Shown here: one piece after another, positions 9,732 to 19,376 of the stretch
Numbering within the stretch: position 1 is the first letter of the stretch
Layout: each line of letters starts with the position of its first letter
Assembly: GCA_947627345.1 (NCBI GenBank)
Contig: CANQVS010000005.1
Coordinates: 35,434 to 99,433 of the forward strand
Reading direction: 5' to 3'
From: an uncultured Clostridia bacterium
GTDB taxonomy: Bacteria > Bacillota > Clostridia > Oscillospirales > Acutalibacteraceae
DNA length: 64,000 bases
The notes under the pieces: generated by a model
What the model was told of the DNA's origin: nothing
Databases searched by the model: none
Seen by the model: only the letters and a program-made list of their open reading frames with translations
Made by a program: the position numbers and the translations under genes

Positions 9732-10658
9732 ATGACGTTAAAAGAAGTTGCGAATTTAATCCTACAGCACGACAATTTTGAAATTTTAACACATCACTAC
9801 CCCGACGGCGACTGTATCGGGAGCGGATTTGCGCTCGCGCTCGCGCTCAGGCAAATCGGCAAAAAAGCGCGCGTAATTACGACCGACCGTTCAAAAAGCT
9901 TTGAGTATATTTTCTCAAAGCTTAAAGAGCAGAAGTTTGACGCCGAGTTTATCATCGCGACCGACGTGGCGAATGAAAAACTGCTCGGCGTAAATCAAAA
10001 GGCGTACGAGGGTAAAATTGACCTTTGTATCGACCACCACCAAAGCAACTGCGTAAACGCTCCGTTTAAGTATGTCGAGGCGGACTCGGCGGCGGCGGGC
10101 GAGATTATTTACGAGCTTATTCCTCTGCTCGGCGCGAAAATGACGCGTGACATAGCCAACTGCATATACACCGCGATAAGCACGGATACGGGCTGTTTCC
10201 GATACGGAAACACCACCTCGCGGACAATGCGCATCGCTGCCGATTTACTCGATTTCGGTTGCGACAGCGCGTACATCAACAAAATTATGTTTGAAACAAA
10301 GTCGAAAGGCTTAATCAGGCTTGAGCGTGATTTGCTTAAAAATATGATTTTCTGCGCTGACGACAAGTGCGCGATTATCTACACCACGCTCGAAATGACC
10401 AAAGACCTCACAGACGATGAAACCGAGGGAATCGCCTCGATTCCCCGTCAGATTGAGGGTGTGAAAATGGGCATTACCGTACGGGAAAAGGCTGATAATT
10501 TCAAAATCTCCGTGCGTACAAACGACGGCATTGACGCGTGCGAATTTTGCCGTCAGTTCGGAGGAGGCGGTCACGTTTCCGCCTCGGGCTGTACGCTCAA
10601 AGGAACGCTTGACGAGGTTTTACAGACGCTTAAAGACGCGGCGGAAAAGGTGTTATGA
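9732..10658 (+). CDS. nrnA: DHH-family bifunctional oligoribonuclease / PAP phosphatase
   Basis: A 308-residue DHH/DHHA1 phosphoesterase. Metal-binding motifs are visible: HHYPDGDCIGSG near residue 20, the DHHQSN motif near residue 100, and the DHHA1 substrate motif GGGGHVSASGC at about 280. NrnA-type enzymes degrade 2-4 nt RNA oligomers and 3'-phosphoadenosine 5'-phosphate. AAGGAAAA lies just before ATG 9732. Its TGA overlaps the truB ATG as ATGA. In Firmicutes nrnA commonly sits between rbfA and truB. Confidence 0.9.
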   Translation: MTLKEVANLILQHDNFEILTHHYPDGDCIGSGFALALALRQIGKKARVITTDRSKSFEYIFSKLKEQKFDAEFIIATDVANEKLLGVNQKAYEGKIDLCIDHHQSNCVNAPFKYVEADSAAAGEIIYELIPLLGAKMTRDIANCIYTAISTDTGCFRYGNTTSRTMRIAADLLDFGCDSAYINKIMFETKSKGLIRLERDLLKNMIFCADDKCAIIYTTLEMTKDLTDDETEGIASIPRQIEGVKMGITVREKADNFKISVRTNDGIDACEFCRQFGGGGHVSASGCTLKGTLDEVLQTLKDAAEKVL

Positions 10659-11539
10659 ACGGCGTTCTTTTAACAGATAAGCCAAAGGGACTTACCTCGT
10701 TTGACGTTGTGGCGCAGGTTCGCCGTTTAACAGGTCAGTGCAAAATCGGCCATACAGGGACTCTCGACCCGAACGCGACGGGAGTTCTTCCTCTTTTGCT
10801 CGGAAGTGCGACAAAGGCGCAGGACATTATCCCGAACCGCGACAAGGAATATATCGCCGATTTTAAACTCGGATTGACAAGCGACACGCTCGACATCTGG
10901 GGAAATTTAAAAATCGGGCAAAGCGACATAACAAAAAGCGAAATTGAAAAGGCAACCGAAAATTTCCGCGGAGAAATAAGCCAGATTCCTCCGATGTATT
11001 CTGCCGTTTCGGTAAACGGACAGAGGCTTTACAGCCTCGCAAGGCAGGGAATTGAAATCGAGAGAAAAAGCCGAAAGGTCACCGTATATGAGCTTACTCT
11101 TTTAAATTTCAGCGAAAAAGAGCAGAGCGGAAAGCTTAAAGTAAAATGCTCCAAAGGTACATATATCCGCACTTTAATTGACGACATCGGTAAATCGCTC
11201 GGCACGGGCGCGGTTATGAGCGCCTTGGACAGAACCTCGGCGTGCGGATTTTTAAAGGAAAACTGCCTCAGTCTTGAAGAAATAAAAACGCTTTCACAAA
11301 ACGGAGAGCTTGAAAACAGGCTTATCAGCACGGAAAGCTTGTTTGAAAATTATAAAATTCTTCACGTCACAAACGCTCAGGCAAAACGCTTTTTTAACGG
11401 CGGAGCGCTCGACATAGAGCGGACCGAGCTTAAAACGGCAGGCCACTCAAACGGCGAGATTTTCAGAATAAAAGGCGAAAGCTTTGTCGGACTGGGAATA
11501 GCAGACAATTCCCTCATAAAAATCTACAAACATTTTTAG
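10655..11539 (+). CDS. truB: tRNA pseudouridine-55 synthase
   Basis: A 294-residue TruB. The catalytic aspartate lies in GHTGTLDPNATGVLPLLLG (near residue 40), preceded by LTDKPKGLTSFDVV; the later KGTYIRTLIDDIG motif is also intact. It converts U55 of the tRNA T-loop to pseudouridine. The start is coupled to nrnA by an ATGA overlap. In most Firmicutes ribF (FAD synthase) follows truB; here the gene is the last of the operon and the R2 repeat array begins six bases after the stop. Confidence 0.93.
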   Translation: MNGVLLTDKPKGLTSFDVVAQVRRLTGQCKIGHTGTLDPNATGVLPLLLGSATKAQDIIPNRDKEYIADFKLGLTSDTLDIWGNLKIGQSDITKSEIEKATENFRGEISQIPPMYSAVSVNGQRLYSLARQGIEIERKSRKVTVYELTLLNFSEKEQSGKLKVKCSKGTYIRTLIDDIGKSLGTGAVMSALDRTSACGFLKENCLSLEEIKTLSQNGELENRLISTESLFENYKILHVTNAQAKRFFNGGALDIERTELKTAGHSNGEIFRIKGESFVGLGIADNSLIKIYKHF

Positions 11540-11544
11540 ATTTT

Positions 11545-12595
11545 CCGCGTCAGACATTTCAGCTCCTATCTGACAATTCATCTCCCCCAAATCTTTCTTC
11601 CTCTATCTCACTTTGGATAGTAAGGAAAGGTTTTGCGTTTTGTTTTTTACATCAGACATTTCATCTCCTGTCTGACAATTCATCTCCCCCAAACTTTTCT
11701 TTCTCTATCTCGCTTTGGATAGGGAGGATAAGTTTGGGGTTTTTATATCTCCACGTCAGTTTTTTAGTTTTTCCACATCAGTCCGTGCAGTTCCTCTCGG
11801 ATAAAGCATATCCCTAAAACCTTACTGCCTTTATCTCACTTTGGATAGGGAGGAAAGGTTTTGCGTTTTGTTTTTTACATTAGACATTTCATCTCCTGTC
11901 TGACAATTCATATCCCCCAAACGTTTCTTCCTTTATCTCACTTTGGATAGGGAGGATAGGTTCTGCATTTTTTATATCTCCACATCAGTTTTTTAGATTT
12001 CCACATCAGTCCGTGCAGTCCCTATTTGAAAAGCATATCCCCCAAACGTTTCTTCCTCTATCTCCCTTTGGATATGTAGGAGAAGTTCTGCGGTAGACTT
12101 TTTATAAAATAAAACGTGGGATAGAATAAAATTAAATTCTATTTGACGTTTCTTTTATTTTTCTTTAAATAGTGAAAAATTTTCAGCGAAAAGCTTTATA
12201 TTTTATATATTAAAAATCTCCTTATCTAACTTTAGATAGGGAGATTTATTTTTCTGTTAATATAGACTTTTTTCAACTTTTCTGCTCTATCTTTTTTGAA
12301 TAGAAATTAAAAGTTTACCTATAAATCTAATTCTTAATTCTTAACTCTTAATTCAAAAAACGCAGAACCCTTCCTCCCTATCCAAAACAAGACAGAGGCA
12401 CAGAGATTTGGGGGAGATGATTTGTCCGATAGGAGCTGAAATGTCTGACGTGGTAAATCTAAAAAACTGACGTGAAAAAGCTAAAAAGTCTACCGCAGAA
12501 CTTCTCCTACATATCCAAAGGGAGATAGAGGAAGAAACGTTTGGGGGATATGAATTGTCCGAGAGGGACTGCAATGTTTGACGAAGAGATAAAAA
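11545..12595. repeat. Mosaic intergenic repeat array R2
   Basis: This 1.1-kb gap contains no credible gene. Forward module A units fill about 11545-12110 and differ more among themselves than in R1, some carrying CATTTCATCTCCTGTCTGAC instead of the usual GCAGTCCC segment. A module B hairpin lies near 12218-12248 and module C-like AT-rich sequence at 12130-12190 and 12260-12350. Reverse module A units occupy 12355-12595 and end five bases before the -35 box of the GntR operon. As in R1, forward units follow the upstream gene and reverse units precede the downstream gene. Confidence 0.88.
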
Positions 12596-12599
12596 ATAC

Positions 12600-12647
12600 T
12601 TGACAAAGGAAAAAAGATGTGTTATAACAATTGTACTACTTGTAGTA
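12600..12647 (+). promoter_or_regulatory. Promoter and operator of the GntR-ABC operon
   Basis: TTGACA (12600-12605), 17-bp spacer, TATAAC (12623-12628). Just downstream, TACTAC-TT-GTAGTA (12634-12647) is a perfect palindrome placed where a repressor would block transcription. It is probably bound by the GntR protein encoded next, giving autoregulation (inference). Confidence 0.78.
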
Positions 12648-12711
12648 ATACAATTAATTCTATATTAAAAGTTTAATTAAACTCAAGACTAAAAGGTAAA
12701 GGACTGGTAAA

Positions 12712-13080
12712 ATGTTCAGTTTGGATTTATCGTCGCGGTCCCCTATTTATGAACAGCTTTACAATAACATTATCCGCCTGATTTCGGCAGGCGTTTTAAA
12801 GCCGGGCGACAAGCTTTTGCCTGTGCGCGCGCTTGCTATGGAGCTTTCGGTAAACCCGAACACGGTTTCAAAGGCGTACAAACTGCTTGAAGCGGACGGA
12901 TACATCTGTTCCGCTGTCGGCAAAGGCTCGTTCGTATCGCCTGATTTAAGCCTTATTGACGCGGAAAAGGAGCTTGCGCTTAAAAAGCTCAACAGCGCCG
13001 TCAAGGACGCTTTAAAAATCGGAATAACCCGAGACGAAATTTTAAGTTGCGTAGACGCGCTTATGGGAGGTAAATTATGA
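12712..13080 (+). CDS. GntR-family regulator, YtrA subfamily
   Basis: A 122-residue protein with the N-terminal winged helix-turn-helix of GntR regulators: SPIYEQLYNNIIRLISAG, KPGDKLLPVRALAMELSVNPNTVSKAYKLLE and YICSAVGKGSFV. The short C-terminal tail without a ligand domain defines the YtrA subfamily, which usually represses neighbouring ABC transporter genes. AAAGGTAAAGGA lies upstream of the ATG. Its stop overlaps the ATPase start as ATGA. It probably represses its own operon through the palindrome at 12634-12647; the inducing signal is unknown, but YtrA relatives respond to cell-wall stress. Confidence 0.9.
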   Translation: MFSLDLSSRSPIYEQLYNNIIRLISAGVLKPGDKLLPVRALAMELSVNPNTVSKAYKLLEADGYICSAVGKGSFVSPDLSLIDAEKELALKKLNSAVKDALKIGITRDEILSCVDALMGGKL

Positions 13081-13973
13081 TTGAAATTAAGAATTTAAGC
13101 AAAAGCTTCGGCGACGTCAAGGCGCTTTGCAACCTCAACCTTGATGTTGAGGAGGGAGCGGTTTTCGGTCTTGTCGGCTCGAACGGCGCGGGAAAAAGCA
13201 CGCTCCTGCGCGTTATAAACGGCGTGTTTAAGGCTGACGGGGGCGAGACTCTCATCGACGGCGAGAGTACGTTTGAAAATCAGAAAATTAAGGATAAGTG
13301 CTTTTTTATCCCCGATTATCCCTATTTTTCAAACTCCTCGACAATCGCAAACACGGCGTTTTTCTACAGAAATGTTTACTCAGGCTGGGACGAGGAATAT
13401 TTTAATACACTCTGCTCAACGTTTCCCGTAGATAAAAACCGTAAAATTATAAATATGTCAAAGGGTATGCAACGCCAGTCCGCGTTGATTTTAGCGCTTT
13501 CTACACGCCCTAAATATCTTTTTCTTGATGAAATTTTTGACGGGCTCGACCCGGTAGTGCGCAAGCTCGTTAAAAAGCTCATCATAACCAACGTGACCGA
13601 CAACAATATGAGCGTTGTAATCGCCTCCCACAATCTGAGGGAGCTTGAGGACATATGCGATTATATCGGACTTCTGCACAAGGGCGGAATTATTCTCGAA
13701 AAAGAGCTTGACGACTTAAAGCTCGGTATTCACAAGGTTCAGATTGCTTTTAACAGCGAGGTTTCCGATGATGTATTTAATAATTTAGAAATAGTTAACA
13801 AAATGAAAAGCGGTAATTTGTACACTCTGACTATAAGAGGAGCGCAAAAGGATTTTATGGCTGAATTGGAATCGCTTAATCCCGTGCTTTTAGAGGCTTT
13901 ACCGCTCACGCTTGAAGAAGTATTTATTAATGAAATGGAGGGCGCAGGCTATGACATCAACAACATACTCTAA
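13077..13973 (+). CDS. ABC transporter ATP-binding protein
   Basis: A 298-residue ATPase with Walker A GSNGAGKST, a signature region MSKGMQRQ in place of the canonical LSGGQ, Walker B LFLDEIFDGLD and the switch H in IASHNLRE. The signature variant is usual for YtrB-type ATPases paired with GntR/YtrA regulators. It is coupled to the GntR gene by ATGA, and its last 23 bases overlap the start of the permease gene. It presumably energises an exporter or lipid/peptide-handling transporter formed with the next gene. Confidence 0.92.
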   Translation: MIEIKNLSKSFGDVKALCNLNLDVEEGAVFGLVGSNGAGKSTLLRVINGVFKADGGETLIDGESTFENQKIKDKCFFIPDYPYFSNSSTIANTAFFYRNVYSGWDEEYFNTLCSTFPVDKNRKIINMSKGMQRQSALILALSTRPKYLFLDEIFDGLDPVVRKLVKKLIITNVTDNNMSVVIASHNLRELEDICDYIGLLHKGGIILEKELDDLKLGIHKVQIAFNSEVSDDVFNNLEIVNKMKSGNLYTLTIRGAQKDFMAELESLNPVLLEALPLTLEEVFINEMEGAGYDINNIL

Positions 13974-15684
13974 GTCAAAAATTAAACAGGGTGTTTCCGT
14001 GTTTTTGTGGACGGTAAAGTCAAACCTCTCAACGCTGGTAGTTTATCTTTCAATTTTAGCTTTTTTCATAATTATAAACTGGGTAATCTGCGCAGGCACA
14101 AAAACCGCGTTTAACTCCAACGTGATGCTCGCGGAAACATTTTTAACCGCTATGGTTATCGGACTGATAGTTTCGATAAAGTCGTTTTCATATCTTCACG
14201 ACAAGCGCCAGACGGATATGACGGGTGCGCTCCCCGTTTCGAGGAGAACGCTGTTTTTCTCGAGGCTTATAAGCTCAACTGTTATTTCGGGCATTCCTAT
14301 GCTCATCATTTACCTTGTAATCAATATCTTTTTCCCGAATAACCAAAGCATGGTTTTGCCTGATAACAGCTTTTTTGTCACTCTAAACGTAATCATTTAT
14401 CTTTTTTCAAACATCTCTCTTTTCGGTTTGCTTTCAATCTGTTGCGGAAAAACTTCAGATAAAATCGTATCCTTTATCGTATTAAATCTCCTGACTCCGT
14501 TCGCCGTTTATTTTCTTACGATTTTACCCGCGTCGCTCCTTATGGGCTACAGCGTTAATTTACATCCCGATTTTCTGCTGTTTTTAAGCCCCGCGTTTGC
14601 GTTCGCGGGAACGAATCCCGTCTACTGGGTGATTTTCTCTGCCGTGTGTCTTTTGCTTTCGTTTGTTCTGATAAAAAACCGCAGAGCGGAGAGCGCGGAC
14701 TCGGGCTTTGCGTATAAGCTTCCGCTTATCGCGATAAAGGTTTTAGTCAGCTTTTCCGTGGGAATTGTATCGGCGTTTATGTTTATTGTAACAATTGAGA
14801 ACAATAACGATTACCTCATTTTTTGGAGCGGAATGATAATCGGCTCGCTTACCGCCTACATTATAATTCAGATTATTTTCGCCCACGGCTTCACGGGATT
14901 TTTAAAGGGGCTTATCCCCTACGGCGCAATGCTTATATGCTTTGCCGTGCTTTTCTCCTCGCTCCATTTCGGCTGGTTCGGGTTTGAAACCTATGTCCCC
15001 GATGTAAACGATATAAAAAGCGTCAGCTTTACCGCCTCCAACCCGATTTATATAAACGGCGTGAACATTACGGCGCACGAGGTTTATGATAAAAAGGTTA
15101 TTGAGGATACCGTAAAGGCGCATAAGAAAATTATTTCAATCGAAAGCTTCAAGGACAGAAAAATGCTTGAGCGCACGAAAGTTAATTATCTTTATGAAAA
15201 AAATAATGAATCGGATATTAAAGAATTGGGCACTGACGCTTTAAATTTTAACGTCACCTACACGCTGAAAAACGGAATTAAAATTCAAAGAAATTACTCG
15301 AATTTTACCACTTACGGCGACGCCTCGACAAATGTTCCGTTCTTACAGAGCGAAGAATATACAGTTAACTCAAACCCTCTGTTTGTGTGCGATGAAAAAT
15401 ATTTTATCTTTGTTGAGGTTGAAAAGTTAGAGGACGAGGATTTTGCCACCTACGGGGGAATTCAGCGTGAGTCAAAAACGGCAAAAAAACTTATAAGAAC
15501 AATTAAAGAGGATTACAAAAAATACGGTTTTTCCTCATCATCAAGCGGATATTTGCTGACCTTTATGACCTCTAATTACGGCGAAAAAAAGAAGGACGGA
15601 GAAGTAAGCTTGTACCCGTTGGCATCTGTAAACGTCCCGTCAAACTACAGTAAAACACTAAATTTAATAAAATCATTACCCTAA
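13951..15684 (+). CDS. ABC transporter permease of the GntR-regulated operon
   Basis: A 577-residue membrane protein. Six or more hydrophobic helices fill the first ~340 residues, including FLWTVKSNLSTLVVYLSILA and LLPFAVYFL-like segments, followed by an extracytoplasmic C-terminal domain of about 230 residues. ATG 13951 is chosen over the in-frame ATG 13912 because GGAGGG sits 8 bases before it and the extra 13 residues lie inside the ATPase gene. The C-terminal domain is similar in layout to YtrC/DUF6449-type permeases, but I do not recognise it with certainty. Followed by two hairpins forming a terminator. Confidence 0.85.
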   Translation: MTSTTYSKSKIKQGVSVFLWTVKSNLSTLVVYLSILAFFIIINWVICAGTKTAFNSNVMLAETFLTAMVIGLIVSIKSFSYLHDKRQTDMTGALPVSRRTLFFSRLISSTVISGIPMLIIYLVINIFFPNNQSMVLPDNSFFVTLNVIIYLFSNISLFGLLSICCGKTSDKIVSFIVLNLLTPFAVYFLTILPASLLMGYSVNLHPDFLLFLSPAFAFAGTNPVYWVIFSAVCLLLSFVLIKNRRAESADSGFAYKLPLIAIKVLVSFSVGIVSAFMFIVTIENNNDYLIFWSGMIIGSLTAYIIIQIIFAHGFTGFLKGLIPYGAMLICFAVLFSSLHFGWFGFETYVPDVNDIKSVSFTASNPIYINGVNITAHEVYDKKVIEDTVKAHKKIISIESFKDRKMLERTKVNYLYEKNNESDIKELGTDALNFNVTYTLKNGIKIQRNYSNFTTYGDASTNVPFLQSEEYTVNSNPLFVCDEKYFIFVEVEKLEDEDFATYGGIQRESKTAKKLIRTIKEDYKKYGFSSSSSGYLLTFMTSNYGEKKKDGEVSLYPLASVNVPSNYSKTLNLIKSLP

Positions 15685-15737
15685 AGATATTTATAAAACT
15701 TTAGTTTCAAAATAATGTGATAATCTCCTCTCTATAA

Positions 15738-15818
15738 TCTTTCTGCTTTACGGGAGGTTAATCAAAAAACTTCCCGTAAAGCAAAGCGTACGCAAATTTT
15801 ATGCGTACGCTTTTTCCT
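15738..15818 (+). terminator. Double hairpin terminator after the ABC operon
   Basis: A 15-bp stem (GCTTTACGGGAGGTT with AACTTCCCGTAAAGC, eight-base loop) is followed at once by a second 10-bp stem, AGCGTACGCA / TGCGTACGCT, ending in TTTTTCC. The second is a standard rho-independent terminator. Confidence 0.85.
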
Positions 15819-15842
15819 GTTGTTTGTATTTTGAGAATAAAA

Positions 15843-16283
15843 AATTTAAAAATTAAGAATTAAGAATTAGATTTAAAGATAAACTTTTTATTCCTTTTCA
15901 AATCGGATTTAGCGGAAAAGTTTGATAAAATTAAATTTTATTCTATCACGCGTTTTATTTAATAAAAAGTCTACCGCAGAACTTTTCCTCCATATCCAAA
16001 GTGAGATAGAGGAAAAAACGTCTGGGAGATATGCTTTTCAGAGAGGGACTGCAATGTCTGATGAGGAGATATAAAAAACGCAGAACCTGTCCTACCTATC
16101 CAAAGTGAGATAGAGGAAGAAACGTTTGGGGGAGATGAATTGTTAGAGAGTGAATGCACGGACTGATGTGGAAAATCTAAAAAAGAACCTATCCTCCATA
16201 TCCAAAACAAGACAGAGGCAGAAAGGTTTGGGGGAGATGAATTATTTGAGAGGGACTGCAATGTCTGACGAAGAAATATAAAA
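15843..16283. repeat. Mosaic intergenic repeat array R3, running into maf
   Basis: A module C copy in reverse (15843-15930, AATTAAGAATTAAGAATTAG end) is followed by three reverse module A units (15962-16283). The array lies between two convergent genes. Its end, read on the minus strand as TATTTCTTCGTCAGACATTG, is in frame with maf and forms the last codons and the stop of that gene. Confidence 0.88.
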
Positions 16284-16823
16284 ATAAAGGCGGTTGCAGG
16301 GAAGTCCGACCACGTTGTCAAAATCACCGTTGATTTTTTCCACGAACGCTCCCGCTTTGCCCTGTATTCCGTAGGCTCCCGCCTTGTCGCTCCACTCCCC
16401 CGTCTTGATATATTCGGCGATTTGTTTATCGCTCAAATTATGAAAGGTCACAAAAGTAGTTTCGGAGAAAGAGCGGGATTTTCCGTGCGAAAACAGGCTC
16501 ACGCCCGTAATAACCTTGTGCGTTTTTCCGCTTAAAAGTTTCAGCATATTTACCGCGTCCGCCTCGTTTTTCGGCTTGCCGAGAATAATATCGTCCAAAA
16601 CCACGGTCGTATCGCTCCCGATAACAAGCGCGTCGGGGCGCTTTCTTCCAACGTGTTCCGCTTTCTTTTCGGCTAAATACTGAGCGACCTTTTCAGGCGG
16701 AATGTTTTTATCAACACTTTCGTCAATATCGGCGGGAATTACCTCAAATTTTGGAAAAACTTTTTTTAAAAGCTCCTGCCTCCGCGGTGACGCGGAGGCA
16801 AGAATTACATTATCAATCTTCAT
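16242..16823 (-). CDS. maf: Maf-like nucleoside triphosphate pyrophosphatase with repeat-derived C-terminus
   Basis: A 193-residue Maf/YhdE-type house-cleaning enzyme that hydrolyses modified or canonical NTPs. Visible motifs are [43 protein letters not shown] and [15 protein letters not shown]. The start is ATG 16823, overlapping the end of gyrA by 11 bases; the longer in-frame extension lies inside gyrA. The C-terminus is odd: after [10 protein letters not shown] the final 13 residues, [13 protein letters not shown], are encoded by a module A repeat, which also gives the TAA. The native tail was therefore replaced near its normal end, probably without loss of activity. Confidence 0.9.
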   Translation of the reverse strand: MKIDNVILASASPRRQELLKKVFPKFEVIPADIDESVDKNIPPEKVAQYLAEKKAEHVGRKRPDALVIGSDTTVVLDDIILGKPKNEADAVNMLKLLSGKTHKVITGVSLFSHGKSRSFSETTFVTFHNLSDKQIAEYIKTGEWSDKAGAYGIQGKAGAFVEKINGDFDNVVGLPCNRLYFYISSSDIAVPLK

Positions 16824-19326
16824 TTTCTGAAATTTCCTCAGTTTCGTCCTCGGGCTCGCCGTTGTCAACGGGCTTTTCCGTTTCCTCGTCCTCGTGGGGA
16901 AGATGAGCGAATGAAACAACGCGGTTGCCCTCGTTTATTTTCATAAGCGTAACGCCCTTGCTCGGCCGTGCGCAAACACGGACGTCCTCTGCGTTAATAC
17001 GGATAACAACGCCCTCCTCGCTGATAAGAATAATATCGTCGTTGGGATTTATTACGCTGATTCCCGCAACCTTTCCGTATTTTGCCGTGTGGTAGTTTGT
17101 AAGTCCCTTACCGCCTCTCGACTGAACACGGTAATTATCGGGATTGCTGAGACGGCCGTAGCCTGTTTCGGAAACGGTCAGCACAAGCGCGTTTTCGTCA
17201 ATAACGCTCATTCCAACGATAATATCGCCCGATTTGAGTTTCATCGCCTTAACTCCGCGCGCCTGACGTCCCATAGGACGTACATCGGTTTCCTTAAATC
17301 GGATTGCCATACCCTCGCGCGTAGCGATAATAATTTGGTTGTTGCCCTCGGTCATCTTAACGAAAGCAAGCTCATCTCCCTCGTTCAAATCGAGAGCGAT
17401 AAGACCGCCCTTTCTCGCTGTGTTGTAGGCGTTGAGCGAGATTCTTTTGATGATACCGTTTTTCGTCACCATAACGAGATATTTATCCTCCTCAAATTCC
17501 TTGACGGGAATCATCGAGGTGACCTTTTCGTCAGTCGCAATCGGGAGAATATTCGCTATATTCATACCCTTGCTCTGGCGCGTGCCCTCGGGGATAGTGT
17601 AACATTTTATGCGGTAAACTCTGCCCTTATCCGTGAAGAAAAGGATATAATCGTGAGTGTTGCATATAAACATCTCCGTTGCGACGTCCTCTTCCCTCGT
17701 GGACATTCCTTTAACGCCTCTGCCCCCTCTGTGCTGAATTGTGTATTCATCCTCGGCGATACGCTTAACGTAGCCGAAACGCGTAACCGTGACAACGCAG
17801 TCCTCTTCGGGGATAAGGTCCTCAATATCAACCTCTCCGCTTATGTGGCAAATTTCCGTACGGCGCGGGTCGGCGTATTTATTTCTAAGCGCAAGCGCTT
17901 CCTCCTTAACCTTTTCAAGCAGGAGTTGACGGCTCTGTAAAAGCTCGGTATATTCTTTGATTTTCTCTTGAAGCGAGGCAATTTCGTCCTCAATTTTGGA
18001 GCGCTCCATATTTGTCAGCTGACCGAGGCGCATCTGAACAATCGCCTGCGCCTGAACGTCGTCAAGTCCGAAACGCTCAATTAAATTGGCTTTTGCGCCC
18101 GCCGTGTCCTTGCTTGCGCGGATAATTTTAATTACCTCGTCAATGTTGTCAATCGCGATTTTCAGACCCTCTAAAATGTGACAGCGTTCCTGCGCCTTTT
18201 TAAGGTCGAACTGCGTACGGCGCGTGATAATATCGACCTGGAAGTTTATGTAATGCTCAAGGCACTCTTTAAGAGTTAAAATTTTCGGCTCGCCGTTTAC
18301 AATCGCAAGCAAAATAGCGCCGAAAGTTGTTTGGAGCTGAGTGTATGAGAAAAGCTGATTTAATACAATCTGAGGCGACGCGTCACGGCGCACGTCAATT
18401 TCAATGTGCATACCGTTTCTGTCGGAATGGTCCTCGATATTCGTAATTCCCTCAAGCTTTTTGTCCTTAACAAGCTCCGCAATATGCTCGATAAGACGAG
18501 CCTTGTTAACTCCGTACGGAAGCTCGGTTACTATAATTTTAAAGCGGTTGTTCTTAGCCTCGACTATCTCAGTTTTCGCCCTGACAATAATTTTTCCGCG
18601 TCCCGTTGAATAAGCGGCTCTTATTCCGCTACGTCCCATTATTATTCCGCCTGTCGGAAAATCGGGACCGGGGATACACTCCATAATCTCGGAAATCTCC
18701 GCCTCGGGATTATCGATAAGCAGTTCAATCGCGTCGATAACCTCGCCCATATTGTGCGGAGGAATATTTGTCGCCATACCTACGGCAATACCGCTCGAAC
18801 CGTTTACTAAAAGATTCGGGAAACGGCTCGGGAGAACGGTCGGTTCTTCGAGTCTGTCGTCATAGTTCGGAACGAAATCAACCGTCTTTTTCTCAATATC
18901 CGTGAGCATTTCTGTTGAAATTTTGCTCATTCTCGCCTCTGTGTATCGGTAAGCGGCAGGCGGGTCGCCGTCTACGGAGCCGAAGTTTCCGTGGCCGTCA
19001 ACAAGCATATATCTCATTGAAAAATCCTGCGCCAAACGTACTAAAGCGTCATAAACCGATGCGTCGCCGTGCGGATGGTATGCTCCCAAAACCGCGCCGA
19101 CTGTATCCGCGCATTTATGGTACGGCTTGTTCGGTTCAAGTCCTCTTTCGTACATTGTATACAGAATACGTCTGTGAACAGGCTTTAAGCCGTCGCGGAC
19201 GTCAGGCAGCGCTCGGCTTACAATTACCGACATCGAATAGTCAAGAAAAGATTGTTTCATTTCCTTTTCGACATCGACGTCAATAATTTTTCCGCTAATC
19301 TCTTTTATCTCATTTTCGTTACTCAA
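16813..19326 (-). CDS. gyrA: DNA gyrase subunit A
   Basis: An 837-residue GyrA: winged-helix breakage-reunion domain with the catalytic tyrosine in [11 protein letters not shown] (about residue 130), then the coiled-coil tower and a C-terminal beta-pinwheel with the GyrA box QARGVKAM. The proposed start is TTG 19326, five bases after AGGTGA; an in-frame TTG at 19365 lacks a ribosome site. The quinolone-determining region reads GDASVYD, so the position matching E. coli Ser83 is Ala, as in mycobacteria. Co-directional with replication and adjacent to maf. An acidic C-terminal tail ([12 protein letters not shown]) follows the pinwheel. Confidence 0.95.
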   Translation of the reverse strand: MSNENEIKEISGKIIDVDVEKEMKQSFLDYSMSVIVSRALPDVRDGLKPVHRRILYTMYERGLEPNKPYHKCADTVGAVLGAYHPHGDASVYDALVRLAQDFSMRYMLVDGHGNFGSVDGDPPAAYRYTEARMSKISTEMLTDIEKKTVDFVPNYDDRLEEPTVLPSRFPNLLVNGSSGIAVGMATNIPPHNMGEVIDAIELLIDNPEAEISEIMECIPGPDFPTGGIIMGRSGIRAAYSTGRGKIIVRAKTEIVEAKNNRFKIIVTELPYGVNKARLIEHIAELVKDKKLEGITNIEDHSDRNGMHIEIDVRRDASPQIVLNQLFSYTQLQTTFGAILLAIVNGEPKILTLKECLEHYINFQVDIITRRTQFDLKKAQERCHILEGLKIAIDNIDEVIKIIRASKDTAGAKANLIERFGLDDVQAQAIVQMRLGQLTNMERSKIEDEIASLQEKIKEYTELLQSRQLLLEKVKEEALALRNKYADPRRTEICHISGEVDIEDLIPEEDCVVTVTRFGYVKRIAEDEYTIQHRGGRGVKGMSTREEDVATEMFICNTHDYILFFTDKGRVYRIKCYTIPEGTRQSKGMNIANILPIATDEKVTSMIPVKEFEEDKYLVMVTKNGIIKRISLNAYNTARKGGLIALDLNEGDELAFVKMTEGNNQIIIATREGMAIRFKETDVRPMGRQARGVKAMKLKSGDIIVGMSVIDENALVLTVSETGYGRLSNPDNYRVQSRGGKGLTNYHTAKYGKVAGISVINPNDDIILISEEGVVIRINAEDVRVCARPSKGVTLMKINEGNRVVSFAHLPHEDEETEKPVDNGEPEDETEEISENED

Positions 19327-19376
19327 TTTATTCACCTCATCGGTACTTTTTAATTCTTCGTTCAATTATAAATCTT

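Noticed and set aside
17089..17940. 283-codon open frame opposite gyrA
   Set aside because: It is the antisense shadow of gyrA, with no ribosome site and no recognisable domain; gyrA is certain.
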